A stretch of DNA of 61,678 bases from Pelagibacteraceae bacterium AG-422-I02 (GCA_003213555.1 QCMS01000006.1:1-61678), one strand, 5' to 3'. Positions 14,454 through 23,507 are shown, counted from the stretch's first letter. The notes: generated by a model from the letters alone, not told the origin. Program-made: numbers and translations.

Positions 14454-15051
14454 GTTAAAAAAATTATACGACAGATGTGTACAGCTGGCTAGACATAAAT
14501 TTTCTAAGCCTTTGCTTGGCTTTGTGGCTTTTATAGAAAGTTTCTTTTTTCCTGTCCCTCCTGACTTAATGATTATTCCTATGGTTGTGGCAAAAAGAGA
14601 AGATTATTTTAAGATATTTTTAATAGCTACTGCAGGTTCAGTTCTTGGCGGATTGTTTGGTTATATGTTAGGGGTGTTCTTTTTAGATGCTTCAATGGTA
14701 ATTATTGAGTTTTACGGCTATGAAGAAAAAGTATTTCAAATACAAGATAAGATGTCCACGAGAGGCGGTTTTTTAGCTTGGCTTGGAATTATGTTTTTAG
14801 CAGGTTTTACACCTTTGCCTTTTAAAGTTTTTACTATCACCAGCGGTGTTATCGGTTTTAATCTTGGTGTTTTCTTTTTTATATGCCTTTTTACGCGAGG
14901 TCTAAGATTTTTATTAGTTTCTTACTTTACTTATCTTTTTGGTAAAAAATTTGGCAATTTTATCGAAAAGAAAGGTGCGTTATGGTTTACAGCAACTGGA
15001 ATATTTATTGTAATTTTAGCTACTGTCTTATACATAACTTTCGTTAAATGA
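14452..15051 (+). CDS. DedA/SNARE-associated (VTT-domain) membrane protein
   Basis: A protein of about 199 residues from the inner-membrane DedA superfamily, which includes undecaprenyl-phosphate and phospholipid flippases. The region AFIESFFFPVPPDLMIIPMVV carries the Glu and Pro-rich family motif, and AGFTPLPFKVFTI with its Thr-Pro pair forms the second re-entrant loop; an Arg in FTRGLRF matches the conserved G-x-x-x-R-G region. I chose the ATG at 14452 (MLKKLYDRC) over a GTG at 14437 because it begins at the usual family start. It couples to dsbB by ATGA. Confidence 0.85.
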   Translation: MLKKLYDRCVQLARHKFSKPLLGFVAFIESFFFPVPPDLMIIPMVVAKREDYFKIFLIATAGSVLGGLFGYMLGVFFLDASMVIIEFYGYEEKVFQIQDKMSTRGGFLAWLGIMFLAGFTPLPFKVFTITSGVIGFNLGVFFFICLFTRGLRFLLVSYFTYLFGKKFGNFIEKKGALWFTATGIFIVILATVLYITFVK

Positions 15052-15524
15052 ATTCAAACAAGTTATTATTAAATAGTATTTTAGCCTTTAGCATTATAAC
15101 ACTTTTAATAGCTTACTTCATACAATACGTGCTTGGTCATAAACCATGTAATTTATGTATAATTGAAAGAATACCCTATATTGCAGCGATAATACTTATT
15201 TCACTAATCTTTATTTTGAGTAAATATCAAAATATAATTTCTACTTTCATTTTAATATTCTTCTTTTTTGGTGCTGTAGTTTCTTTTTATCATTTTGGAA
15301 TAGAGCAAGGTTTTTTTAGCGAATCTTTCGTTTGTGATTTAAGTAGTAGCCTGCCTTTAAATAAAGAAGAACTTCTTAATCAGCTTCAAAAGTCAGATAT
15401 AGTAAGCTGTAAGGACGTAAAATTTACATTTTTTGGACTTTCACTTGCTACAATTAATACTATTATCTCATTAATTCTAAGTGGTATTATGATTAAAATT
15501 ATAAAAAATTATGGAAAAAACTAA
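15048..15524 (+). CDS. dsbB: disulfide bond formation protein DsbB
   Basis: An inner-membrane enzyme that re-oxidises DsbA and passes electrons to quinone. It has four hydrophobic helices over 158 residues. The first periplasmic pair is C34-x-x-C37 (KPCNLC) and the second pair is C96 and C121, matching the two redox-active pairs of the family. ER after the first CxxC corresponds to the conserved quinone-contacting Arg region. The start overlaps the DedA-type gene stop. The gene that follows, coq7, makes the quinone it uses, though this link may be coincidental. Confidence 0.9.
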   Translation: MNSNKLLLNSILAFSIITLLIAYFIQYVLGHKPCNLCIIERIPYIAAIILISLIFILSKYQNIISTFILIFFFFGAVVSFYHFGIEQGFFSESFVCDLSSSLPLNKEELLNQLQKSDIVSCKDVKFTFFGLSLATINTIISLILSGIMIKIIKNYGKN

Positions 15525-16044
15525 TAAAAAAACTTTAGAAGAAATTATAAGGGTTGATCACGCTGGTGAGCGTGGTGCTATCAAGATTTATGAAGGGCAA
15601 CTTCTAGCTCTAAAAACATTTAAACAAGACGAGTTTTTAAAAAAGAAAATAGAAGAGATGAAAGAACATGAAAAAGAGCATTACGAATACTTTGATAACG
15701 AAATAAAAAAAAGAAATATTAAACCCACAAAACTATTACCTCTCTGGGATCTAATGGGTGTAACACTTGGTTTTGGAACGGCAATGTTAGGAGAGAAAGC
15801 GGCTATGCTTTGCACTGCATCTGTGGAAGAGGTAATTGATGGTCACTATAAAGATCAAACTTATAAACTTGGAAAAGATGAAGAAGAGTTAAAAAAGAAA
15901 ATTATGAAATTTAGGCAGGACGAATTAGATCATAAAGACATAGCGTATGATAACGGAGCAACTAAAAAAGGATTATACGGAGTCTTAGATAAGATTATTA
16001 AAACTTCATCAAGAATAGCTATAACGATTTCAGAAAAAGTTTAA
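15511..16044 (+). CDS. coq7: Coq7 demethoxyubiquinone hydroxylase
   Basis: A 177-residue di-iron monooxygenase that performs the C6 hydroxylation late in ubiquinone synthesis. Iron ligands lie in RVDHAGERGAIKIYEGQ (first Glu), EHEKEHYEYF (Glu and His), EEVIDGHY (Glu) and DELDHKD (Glu and His). The protein is of normal length for the single-domain alphaproteobacterial form. It overlaps the dsbB gene by 14 bases. Its TAA meets the TAA of the HNH gene on the other strand as TAATTA with no gap. Confidence 0.93.
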   Translation: MEKTNKKTLEEIIRVDHAGERGAIKIYEGQLLALKTFKQDEFLKKKIEEMKEHEKEHYEYFDNEIKKRNIKPTKLLPLWDLMGVTLGFGTAMLGEKAAMLCTASVEEVIDGHYKDQTYKLGKDEEELKKKIMKFRQDELDHKDIAYDNGATKKGLYGVLDKIIKTSSRIAITISEKV

Positions 16045-16614
16045 TTAAGGTTCTAGCTCGATATCCCAGTATAAGTAATCCATCCAACTTTCGTGTAGAA
16101 AGTTAGGAGGAAAATTTCTTCCATTTCTATGCAAATCCTCAACCGTTGGAGCGTAAGGTTTGTTAGTTAATTTAAGATCACAATCTTTATAAAGCTTTCC
16201 ACCTTTTTTAACATTACAACTTGAACAAGCTGTTACTACATTGTTCCAATCTGTTAATCCACCTCTTGACTTAGGTAATAAATGGTCAAAGGTTAAATCT
16301 TTTTTATCTCCACAATACTGACATGAAAACTTGTCTCTTAAAAAAACATTAAATCTTGTAAAGTTTGGATTTTTTGAAGGTTGTATAAAATTTTTAAGTG
16401 CAATCACACTCGGTAAATTCATTTCAAACGAAGGACTTCTAATTTTTCTTTTATAATTAGAAACAATGCTAACTCTATCTAAAAAAACTGATTTCACTGC
16501 ATCTTGCCAACACCAAATTGATAGTGGATAATAGCTCAAAGGCCTAAAGTCGGCGTTCAATACTAGCGCCGGGCATTTTTCTAGAGGTACTTTGTCTACA
16601 GAAGAAATAATCAT
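16045..16614 (-). CDS. HNH endonuclease family protein
   Basis: A 189-residue protein with a Zn-stabilised HNH fold in its C-terminal half: C98 and C101 (CQYCG), D110-H111 (TFDHLLPKSRGG), an Asn in DWNNVV and C130/C133 (CSSCN). This type, with a conserved N-terminal part (VLNADFRPLSYYPLSIW), is found as a single housekeeping copy in many alphaproteobacteria and is not obviously part of a mobile element or a restriction system. The physiological role is unknown. A minus-strand extended -10 promoter lies just upstream. Confidence 0.88.
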   Translation of the reverse strand: MIISSVDKVPLEKCPALVLNADFRPLSYYPLSIWCWQDAVKSVFLDRVSIVSNYKRKIRSPSFEMNLPSVIALKNFIQPSKNPNFTRFNVFLRDKFSCQYCGDKKDLTFDHLLPKSRGGLTDWNNVVTACSSCNVKKGGKLYKDCDLKLTNKPYAPTVEDLHRNGRNFPPNFLHESWMDYLYWDIELEP

Positions 16615-16639
16615 TAACTAAAGCTAACTGATACAAAAA

Positions 16640-16648
16640 ATTATATCA
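16640..16648 (-). promoter_or_regulatory. extended -10 promoter of the HNH gene
   Basis: TGATATAAT on the minus strand is a perfect extended -10 (TG-N-TATAAT), with its -10 hexamer at 16640-16645, 26 bases before the start at 16614. A weak -35 (TTGAGT) lies 20 bases further upstream. Confidence 0.6.
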
Positions 16649-16676
16649 AGTTATAATTATGTATCACTCAAAAAAA

Positions 16677-17333
16677 TTAAGAATTAAATTGTTTTTTTAT
16701 AAATTGTAGGCCCAAACTTGACCCCTCGGTTGGTATACGATGTTCACAGTTTTTGAAAATTTGTGTTTCAATTTCGTAATTATTTTTATTAAAAAAGTCT
16801 TTAGCTTCTAGTAATGAGTCAATAGAAACAACTTGATCTACGTCCCCATGCATTAAAATAATTTTTGGTCTAGAATTAATATTTTTTGAAAGATGCTCAG
16901 TATCAATAATTCTACCTGAATAGCCAATTATAGAATTTACTGAATCTTTTCTTTTCAAGCCAGCTTGTAAAGTAATCATACATCCTTGACTAAATCCTCC
17001 GATAATAATTTCAAAAGCTTTTAAGTTATTTTTATTTTTTACCTCATCAATAAGTTTATTTAATTTGTTTTCTGCGACCAAAGATTTAGCTAAAACTTGC
17101 TCTGGTGTTTGATCCATTAAGTCAAACCATTGAAAACCAGAGGAACTTGCTGCACATTTCTCAGGAGCATCAGGGCATATAAATATTGTATCTGGTAAAT
17201 GAGCCCGCCAGTAATTTGCAAGGATTGAGATATCTTTACCATCTCCTCCATAACCGTGGCAAAGTATTACGGCGTTTTTAGGTTTATTTTTAGAAAGTGG
17301 TTCTAAAACAATTGTATTTAATGAATAGGTCAT
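16677..17333 (-). CDS. phospholipase/carboxylesterase family alpha/beta hydrolase
   Basis: A 218-residue cytoplasmic serine hydrolase. The oxyanion motif CHGYGGDG at 25-32 and the nucleophile S115 in GGFSQG are clear; D166 (MHGDVDQVV) and H198 (CEHRI) complete a plausible triad. Length and layout fit the YpfH/acyl-protein thioesterase group. Natural substrates are unknown. Its start codon is only 16 bases from the start of the divergent HIG1 gene. Confidence 0.88.
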   Translation of the reverse strand: MTYSLNTIVLEPLSKNKPKNAVILCHGYGGDGKDISILANYWRAHLPDTIFICPDAPEKCAASSSGFQWFDLMDQTPEQVLAKSLVAENKLNKLIDEVKNKNNLKAFEIIIGGFSQGCMITLQAGLKRKDSVNSIIGYSGRIIDTEHLSKNINSRPKIILMHGDVDQVVSIDSLLEAKDFFNKNNYEIETQIFKNCEHRIPTEGSSLGLQFIKKQFNS

Positions 17334-17349
17334 GATAGTAGGATATTAA

Positions 17350-17550
17350 ATGTCTGATTTTTTTTTTAATTTTATAGGGTTTACTTTATTAGGTGCTGTA
17401 GCCATAGTTTTAATAATGGGTATATATACTTTATTTAAGGGTGGAAGTACTAGTAAAAAATATTCTAATAAATTAATGCAATTACGGGTCTTACTTCAGT
17501 TTATTGCAATTATAGTTTTGGTTTTAATGGCTTATTTTTTTAAAAATTAA
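17350..17550 (+). CDS. HIG1-domain twin-transmembrane protein
   Basis: A 66-residue inner-membrane protein with two hydrophobic helices (FIGFTLLGAVAIVLIMGIY and VLLQFIAIIVLVLMAYF) linked by a basic loop. The segment SNKLMQLRVLLQ is the HIG1 signature. In mitochondria HIG1 proteins help assemble or stabilise cytochrome oxidase supercomplexes; a similar role in this bacterium is inference. An AGGAT lies before the ATG. Its TAA interlocks with the TAA of the TlpA-like gene as TTAA. Confidence 0.85.
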   Translation: MSDFFFNFIGFTLLGAVAIVLIMGIYTLFKGGSTSKKYSNKLMQLRVLLQFIAIIVLVLMAYFFKN

Positions 17551-18074
17551 ATATATTTTTTTATTAAACTGATAAAATCATCACTCACAAAATCAACTTC
17601 ACCGATGACTCTACCAAATTCATTACCATTTTTATCAATCAAAATACTTGTGGGAAGTCCTCGCATTTTGAATTGTTTTACTAATTTCAACTTTGGATCA
17701 TAGTAGGTATCTAAACTAGCTACACCAATGCTTCTAAAAAAGTCTCTTACTTTCAGTTTATTAGGTTGTTCCATGTTAATGGCGTAAACTTTAACTTGTG
17801 GGAATTGATTTGTTAGTCTTTCAAGCGAAGGCATTTCTCTTTTACAGGGAGCACACCATGTTGCCCAGAAATTCAAGATCATGATGTTGCCTTTTTTGTT
17901 AGTTAAATCGACATCATTAAGATCTGAATCTTTGAATTTCAATTCTTTAATTTGAGTAGGTTTTTCATGAATTATTATATTTTTTGAAAAATCTTCTGCC
18001 CCATAGAGATTGTGGTTAATCAAATAAAGAAGGATTATGTGAATATAGATTTTAAAAGATTTACTAATTTTCAT
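17547..18074 (-). CDS. TlpA/ResA-like periplasmic thioredoxin
   Basis: A 175-residue exported or membrane-anchored thiol-disulfide protein. Residues 7-25 are a hydrophobic signal or anchor. The active site is C74-x-x-C77 in NFWATWCAPCKREMP, and the cis-proline lies in RGLPTSILID. Such proteins reduce cytochrome c apoprotein or cytochrome oxidase copper-site cysteines. It diverges from argH across 30 bases, an arrangement common in alphaproteobacteria. Confidence 0.9.
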   Translation of the reverse strand: MKISKSFKIYIHIILLYLINHNLYGAEDFSKNIIIHEKPTQIKELKFKDSDLNDVDLTNKKGNIMILNFWATWCAPCKREMPSLERLTNQFPQVKVYAINMEQPNKLKVRDFFRSIGVASLDTYYDPKLKLVKQFKMRGLPTSILIDKNGNEFGRVIGEVDFVSDDFISLIKKYI

Positions 18075-18104
18075 ATTAATTTAAATTAGAAATAACACAG
18101 TAAA

Positions 18105-19484
18105 ATGAAAAATAAAACAATTTGGTCAAATAGATTTAAAAATAAAACGTCCCAATCTTTTCAAAAAATTGGGTCTTCAATTCATATTGATAAAAGACTT
18201 TATGAACAAGATATCGCTGGATCTATTGTGCACACGCAAATGCTAATGAAACAAAAGATCATTAAAAGTGACGACGGTAACAAAATTATTAATGGGCTTA
18301 AAAAAATTAAAGCTCAGATAGATAAGGGTAATTTTGAGTTTAAAGAAAAGTTCGAAGATATTCACTTAAATATAGAAAAAGCATTATTTGAGATCATTGG
18401 TCCCTCAGCTGGATTTCTGCACACTGCAAGATCAAGAAATGATCAGGTAGTGACTGATTTTAAATTATGGGTTAAAGAAGCATCAAACGAAATTATAAAA
18501 GATATTTCAGTTGTTATGAAAAATCTAATAAAAAAAGCTGAAAAAAATACTGATACGATTATGCCTGGATTGACGCATTTGAAAAATGCGCAAACTATTT
18601 CATTTGCTCATTATTTGTTGTCATACTATGAGATGCTAAAAAGAGATAAAAAAAGATTTGAAAATAATCTTGAACTTTTAGATGAGTGTCCGCTTGGATC
18701 TGCGGCTCTCTCAGGAACACCTTATAAGATAGATAGAACTTATACTGCAAAAAAACTTGGTTTTAAAAAACCTACAGATAATTCTATAGACTCTGTATCT
18801 GATAGAGATTTTGCAATCGATTTTTTATATGCTTCTGCTGTTTGTGCAATGCACTTATCAAGATTAGCTGAAGATTTTATTATTTATAATTCTGATGCCT
18901 TTAATTTAATTTCATTTAAAGACAGTATGCTTACAGGATCTTCAATTATGCCACAAAAAAAGAATCCTGATCCTGCAGAACTAATAAGAGGAAAAGTTGG
19001 AATAAATTATGGAAAGTTAAATGCAATGCTAACAATAATGAAAGGTCTTCCCATGTCATATTTTAAAGATATGCAAGATGACAAAGAGTTAGTTTTTAGT
19101 GGCTACGATACTTTAAAAGATACTCTAACTATGAGTGCTGAATTAATCAGCGCTGTGAATGCTAATAAAGTAAATATGCTTTTTATGGCTAATCAAGGCT
19201 ACACAACAGCAACAGATTTTGCAGACTATCTTGTTGAAAATAAAAATTTATCATTTAGAGAGTCTTATGCTATTTCAACAAAACTTGTTGATTACGCAGA
19301 AAAAAATAAAAAGATATTATCTGAATTAAATTTAGAAGAAATTAAAAAATTTTATAAAGATTTAGATAAAAGTGTTTTAAAAGTGTTTGATGTAAAAAAC
19401 TCTGTGAATACAAAAAAATCTCATGGAGGAACATCTGTAATTAATGTTAAATCAATGATAAAAAAATATAAAAGAGAAATTTAA
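18105..19484 (+). CDS. argH: argininosuccinate lyase
   Basis: Cleaves argininosuccinate to arginine and fumarate in the last step of arginine synthesis. It has 459 residues, normal for the family. The superfamily signature GSSIMPQKKNPDPAE spans 279-293 with the catalytic Ser280, and His158 sits in PGLTHLKNAQ. SRNDQV at 110-115 is the substrate-binding motif. The stop codon overlaps the start of the small lipoprotein gene by one base (TAATG). Confidence 0.96.
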   Translation: MKNKTIWSNRFKNKTSQSFQKIGSSIHIDKRLYEQDIAGSIVHTQMLMKQKIIKSDDGNKIINGLKKIKAQIDKGNFEFKEKFEDIHLNIEKALFEIIGPSAGFLHTARSRNDQVVTDFKLWVKEASNEIIKDISVVMKNLIKKAEKNTDTIMPGLTHLKNAQTISFAHYLLSYYEMLKRDKKRFENNLELLDECPLGSAALSGTPYKIDRTYTAKKLGFKKPTDNSIDSVSDRDFAIDFLYASAVCAMHLSRLAEDFIIYNSDAFNLISFKDSMLTGSSIMPQKKNPDPAELIRGKVGINYGKLNAMLTIMKGLPMSYFKDMQDDKELVFSGYDTLKDTLTMSAELISAVNANKVNMLFMANQGYTTATDFADYLVENKNLSFRESYAISTKLVDYAEKNKKILSELNLEEIKKFYKDLDKSVLKVFDVKNSVNTKKSHGGTSVINVKSMIKKYKREI

Positions 19485-19594
19485 TGAAACTAATAACTGC
19501 TTTTTTCTTGATGATTTTTATTTTAATTAATTGTGGAAAAAAATCTGAACCTAAATACCAAGGTCAAATAGATCAGGTCAATATAATTTCATAA
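19484..19594 (+). CDS. lptM: LptM (YifL)-like small lipoprotein
   Basis: A 36-residue ORF, MKLITAFFLMIFILINCGKK then SEPKYQGQIDQVNIIS. It has a lipoprotein signal with a loose lipobox ending at Cys17 and the CGKK start that matches the CG-x-KGPL motif of LptM, although the GPL part is altered. In E. coli LptM assists assembly of the LPS translocon LptD. The position between argH and lysA is the typical alphaproteobacterial location of this family. It overlaps argH by one base and ends four bases before lysA. The function is inferred from context and the short motif. Confidence 0.75.
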   Translation: MKLITAFFLMIFILINCGKKSEPKYQGQIDQVNIIS

Positions 19595-19598
19595 TCTT

Positions 19599-20828
19599 AT
19601 GCAAAATTTAAGATATGTAGGAAATAATTTATTTGTTGAAAAACTGTCAATTAAGAATATTTTAAAAAAAAATAAAACACCTTTTTATATTTATTCAGAG
19701 AGTCAAATTACTTTCAATTTTTTAAAGTTTGCCAACACATTTAAAAAAACTAATCCTTTAATTTGTTTTGCAGCGAAATCTAATAGTAATTTAAATATAC
19801 TAAGAGTTCTTAGTAAATTAGGTGCTGGTGCCGATGTAGTTTCAGGAGGTGAATTATTAAAAGCCTTAAAAGCAGGCATTAAGCCTGATAAAATTGTTTT
19901 TTCTGGCGTGGGTAAAACTGAAGAGGAACTTAAAATTGCGATTAATAAAAAAATATTATTAATCAATTGTGAATCTGAAAGCGAAGCCAAATTAGTAAAT
20001 AATTTATCAAAAAAATTAAAAAAGAAAGTTTCAATAGGATTTAGATTAAATCCAAATGTTGATGCTAAAACACATAAAAATATATCAACCGGTAAAGCTG
20101 AAAATAAATTCGGTTTATCAATTAAAAATTTTAAAGTTTTCCTAAAAACAGTAAAAACTTTTAAAAACGTAAAATTAGATGCATTAAGTGTGCATATTGG
20201 TAGTCAAATTTTAAATGACGCACCTTTTAGAAAAACTCTAAATGTAATGAGTAAATTAATAAAAAAATTAAAACTGAATTTAAAATATGTCGATTTGGGC
20301 GGTGGTTTTGGTATTAATTATACTGATAAAGAAAAACCAATTAATTTAAACAAATATTCTAAATTGGTTCATAATTTTTCTAAAAAGTTAAATTGTAGAA
20401 TAATTTTTGAACCAGGTAGATCTATTATTGGTAATACTGGACTGTTAATTAGCAAAATACAATTTATTAAAAAAGGCACTAATAAAAACTTTATTATATT
20501 AGATGCTGGAATGAATGATTTTATGCGTCCTGCTTTATATGAAGCTTTTCATAAAATTATTCCGATTTTAAAGAAATCATCTAGAATGAGAGGTAAAATA
20601 GAATTTGTGGGACCAATATGTGAGAGTACTTGTAAATTTGGAGTTTATAAAAACTATCCTAAAATAAATGAAAATGAATTTGTAGCTATAACTAATGTTG
20701 GGGCATACGGATCATCATTATCCTCAAATTATAATACTAGACCATTAATTGCTGAAATTTTAATCAATAAAAATAAACTAAGATATATTAGAAAGAAACA
20801 AAATTTACTTAAATTGATTAATTCTTAA
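19599..20828 (+). CDS. lysA: diaminopimelate decarboxylase
   Basis: A 409-residue fold-type III PLP enzyme making lysine from meso-diaminopimelate. Lys60 in CFAAKSNSN holds PLP. The glycine loop is GGGFGINY, EPGRS contacts phosphate, and CESTCKFG carries the active-site Cys and the partner-subunit motif. Length fits. The stop is shared with the plsC start as TAATG, so the two genes are coupled. Confidence 0.95.
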   Translation: MQNLRYVGNNLFVEKLSIKNILKKNKTPFYIYSESQITFNFLKFANTFKKTNPLICFAAKSNSNLNILRVLSKLGAGADVVSGGELLKALKAGIKPDKIVFSGVGKTEEELKIAINKKILLINCESESEAKLVNNLSKKLKKKVSIGFRLNPNVDAKTHKNISTGKAENKFGLSIKNFKVFLKTVKTFKNVKLDALSVHIGSQILNDAPFRKTLNVMSKLIKKLKLNLKYVDLGGGFGINYTDKEKPINLNKYSKLVHNFSKKLNCRIIFEPGRSIIGNTGLLISKIQFIKKGTNKNFIILDAGMNDFMRPALYEAFHKIIPILKKSSRMRGKIEFVGPICESTCKFGVYKNYPKINENEFVAITNVGAYGSSLSSNYNTRPLIAEILINKNKLRYIRKKQNLLKLINS

Positions 20829-21535
20829 TGCAATTAATTAGATCATTAATTTTTAATATTTTTTTATATGTTGGTCTCATAACAATTTTTATTGTAGCTA
20901 TACCAACCTTATTTTTACCAAGTAAGTTCACAATTTTTTTTGGGAGATTATCCGCAAAATATATAGTACTGATTTTGAGAATTATCTTAAATACAAAAGT
21001 AATCTTTCATGGGGTAGAGAATCTTAAAAAAGTAGAAAATTATTTTGTCGCCTCTGCACATCAGTCTATGTTTGAAACTTTTGCTCTACAAATACCCTTA
21101 GATGGTCCAATTTTTATTTTAAAAAAAGAACTCCTGAATATTCCATTATTTGGTTGGTACTTAAGAAAAATAGGTTCAATAGCAATAGTTAGAGAGACAA
21201 CAACAAAAGAAAATTTAAATTTTTTTGATAAAGTGAAAAAAATAATTGAGAAAAATAAAAGACCTCTTTTAATATTTCCCCAAGGAACAAGAGTAAAAAT
21301 CGATGAAAATCCACCTTTTAAAAAAGGAGTTGGTAGAATTTACAAAGCTCTAAATTTACCCTGTGTCCCTGTAGCTCTTAATACAGGTAAAGTCTGGCCA
21401 AAGAATAGTTTTATGAAATACCCAGGTGATATTCACATTTCATTTTTAGAGCCAATCATGCCAGGTAAAGGTAATGAGGAATTTACCAAAGACATAGAAA
21501 ATCAAATTTATAATGAAATAAGAAAGTTCTCCTAA
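20828..21535 (+). CDS. plsC: 1-acyl-sn-glycerol-3-phosphate acyltransferase
   Basis: A 235-residue inner-membrane enzyme of phosphatidic acid synthesis. An N-terminal hydrophobic segment (residues 7-30) anchors it. The catalytic block is HQSMFE at 78-83, i.e. HX4E instead of HX4D, and the glycerophosphate-binding block is FPQGTR at 150-155. The Glu variant is common in alphaproteobacterial members. It ends at TAA directly abutting the tyrA stop on the opposite strand. Confidence 0.9.
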   Translation: MQLIRSLIFNIFLYVGLITIFIVAIPTLFLPSKFTIFFGRLSAKYIVLILRIILNTKVIFHGVENLKKVENYFVASAHQSMFETFALQIPLDGPIFILKKELLNIPLFGWYLRKIGSIAIVRETTTKENLNFFDKVKKIIEKNKRPLLIFPQGTRVKIDENPPFKKGVGRIYKALNLPCVPVALNTGKVWPKNSFMKYPGDIHISFLEPIMPGKGNEEFTKDIENQIYNEIRKFS

Positions 21536-22432
21536 TTATTTTCTTCCAAATCCTGGTTTGTCAGTATCTTGACCAGCTTCGATAATTTCTTTTCTTACTT
21601 TTTTAGTTGATAAAAAAATATTTAAAAGTTTTTTACTATCCTTATTTTTTATAGCATCTTTAATTTCATTTAGATTCTTTGAATAATTATCTAAAACCTT
21701 AAGTATGTTATCACTATTATCAATAAATATATCTTTCCACATTAAAGGATCTGATGCTGCTATTCTTGTAAAATCTCTCAATCCACCTGCACTATATTGA
21801 ATGACATCATCTTTAAATTTATCCTCATTATTAATTGCAGTTTTTACAATACTGTACGCTACAGCATGAGGTAAATGGCTAGTTAATGATAAAACATAAT
21901 CGTGATCTTCAAATGTCATAAATTTTGTCTTACTTCCTAACTTTGACCAAAAAATTTCGAGAGATTTTATCTTATTCTTATCTACCTCTTTGTCTGCCGA
22001 TAATATGCACCATCTATTTTTAAATAAACTTGCAAAACCAGCTTCTGGACCACTGTATTCTGTTCCAGCTATAGGATGTGAAGCAATCCAATTAACATTT
22101 TTAAGATTTAGGTTGTTTATAATTTTATTCACCTCTTTTTTTGCAGAACCTGTATCAGTTAAAATTACATTTTCTTTTAAGTTAGACTGTATAGAAAGTA
22201 ATATTTCTTTGTAGCTACTCAAAGGAGAGGCAATTATTACTAAATCAGAGTCCTTAACAACATCTGAGATATTGTTGCAAATTTCTACTGAAAAGTTCTT
22301 TTTTAAATATTCGTTGACTTTAGGTGATTTATCGTAAGCGCTCATTTTAGATGCTAATTTCTTTTCTTTTACACCTCTCAAAATAGAGGAGCCAATTAAA
22401 CCACATCCAATTATACTTATCTTATTAAACAT
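21536..22432 (-). CDS. tyrA: prephenate/arogenate dehydrogenase
   Basis: A 298-residue enzyme oxidising prephenate or arogenate in tyrosine synthesis. The Rossmann loop GCGLIGSS is at 9-16, and SHPIAGTEYSGPEAG holds the catalytic His and substrate-binding residues. There is no fused chorismate mutase or ACT domain, as in the TyrC type of alphaproteobacteria. It overlaps the hisC gene by 8 bases, which suggests that the HisC enzyme may also serve aromatic transamination. Prephenate versus arogenate preference cannot be read from sequence. Confidence 0.92.
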   Translation of the reverse strand: MFNKISIIGCGLIGSSILRGVKEKKLASKMSAYDKSPKVNEYLKKNFSVEICNNISDVVKDSDLVIIASPLSSYKEILLSIQSNLKENVILTDTGSAKKEVNKIINNLNLKNVNWIASHPIAGTEYSGPEAGFASLFKNRWCILSADKEVDKNKIKSLEIFWSKLGSKTKFMTFEDHDYVLSLTSHLPHAVAYSIVKTAINNEDKFKDDVIQYSAGGLRDFTRIAASDPLMWKDIFIDNSDNILKVLDNYSKNLNEIKDAIKNKDSKKLLNIFLSTKKVRKEIIEAGQDTDKPGFGRK

Positions 22433-23507
22433 TTAATATTTTTTTCATTTTAGAAATTAATTTTCTATTTTCTTCATTTTTTCCAATTGTAATTCTCAAT
22501 GAATTTTTAATACCATAAACATCCATCTTGCGAACTAAAATTCCTGCTTTAGCTAGTAATTTAAAAACTCTGGATGAACTTATTTTTACTTTATCAAAAT
22601 TAGCTAATAAAAAATTACTATAACTTCTATTAGTTTCAATTTTCATTTTTTTAAATTCATTAAACATTTTTTTATTCCAATTATTAACATGCTTAATTTC
22701 TTTATTTAGCCAAGCATTATCTTTGACAGCAGCTGATGCAGCAAATAAAGCTGCTTTGTTTACATTAAATGGTGGCTTAATTTTATTTAAGACATCAATA
22801 ATTTTTTTTGATCCGTATCCCCACCCCACTCGCAGTCCGGCCAAACCGTAAATTTTTGAAAATGTTCTTGTCGTTACTACATTTTTAAAATTTGCAAATA
22901 ATTTTAAAGCTGAGGAATAATCTTTTTGTCGGACGTATTCAAAATAAGCATCATCAACAACAAGTAAAATATTACTCCTTAGTTTTTTTCGTAGAAATAA
23001 CAAATCTTTTTTTTTAATGTAAGTTCCCGTTGGATTATTGGGATTAGCCAGAAAAACAATTTTTGTCTTGCTGGTAACTTTTTTTAAAATATCTTTTACT
23101 GAAACTATAAAATTATTTTCTTTAGAGTAAATAACTTTTGCTCCATTTATTTTGCTATAAATTCTGTAAATAATAAAACTATACTTAGGCACAATTACTT
23201 CGTCACCCTTTTTAAGATACGCTTTACAAATTAGTTCAAAAATTTGGTCAGATCCTGATCCTAATATAATTCTATTTTTATCTATTTTAAATTTTTTAGA
23301 CAAATTTTCTCTTAAAAACGTTCCATTTGAGTCAGGGTATCTTGCAAAACTTTTTGATACCTTCATATATTCTTTTTTCGCCATTGGGCTGGGTCCAAGT
23401 GCAGACTCATTAGCCGATAACTTAATCTTAGCTGATCTCTTTTTATAGAAACTCATTCCAGCTACATATATCTCTGCTTGAATATTATTTGGTTTTGGAA
23501 GCTTCAT
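22425..23507 (-). CDS. hisC: histidinol-phosphate aminotransferase
   Basis: A 360-residue fold-type I aminotransferase. Lys218 in TRTFSKIYGLAGLRVGWG binds PLP; NPNNPTG is at 155-161 and D186 lies in VDDAYFEY. The N-terminal LSANESALGPS is typical of HisC. It acts in histidine synthesis and, given its coupling to tyrA, probably also in aromatic amino acid synthesis (inference). It diverges from metX across about 150 bases holding the SAM-II element. Confidence 0.92.
   Translation of the reverse strand: MKLPKPNNIQAEIYVAGMSFYKKRSAKIKLSANESALGPSPMAKKEYMKVSKSFARYPDSNGTFLRENLSKKFKIDKNRIILGSGSDQIFELICKAYLKKGDEVIVPKYSFIIYRIYSKINGAKVIYSKENNFIVSVKDILKKVTSKTKIVFLANPNNPTGTYIKKKDLLFLRKKLRSNILLVVDDAYFEYVRQKDYSSALKLFANFKNVVTTRTFSKIYGLAGLRVGWGYGSKKIIDVLNKIKPPFNVNKAALFAASAAVKDNAWLNKEIKHVNNWNKKMFNEFKKMKIETNRSYSNFLLANFDKVKISSSRVFKLLAKAGILVRKMDVYGIKNSLRITIGKNEENRKLISKMKKILNV

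Noticed and set aside
16045-16614. HNH nuclease as a mobile element or homing endonuclease
   Set aside because: It is flanked by housekeeping genes without repeats or split genes, and the same protein type is a common single-copy chromosomal gene.
20828-21535. PlsC HX4E in place of HX4D as a broken active site
   Set aside because: The Glu form is frequent in alphaproteobacterial PlsC-type enzymes, and the FPQGTR block is intact.
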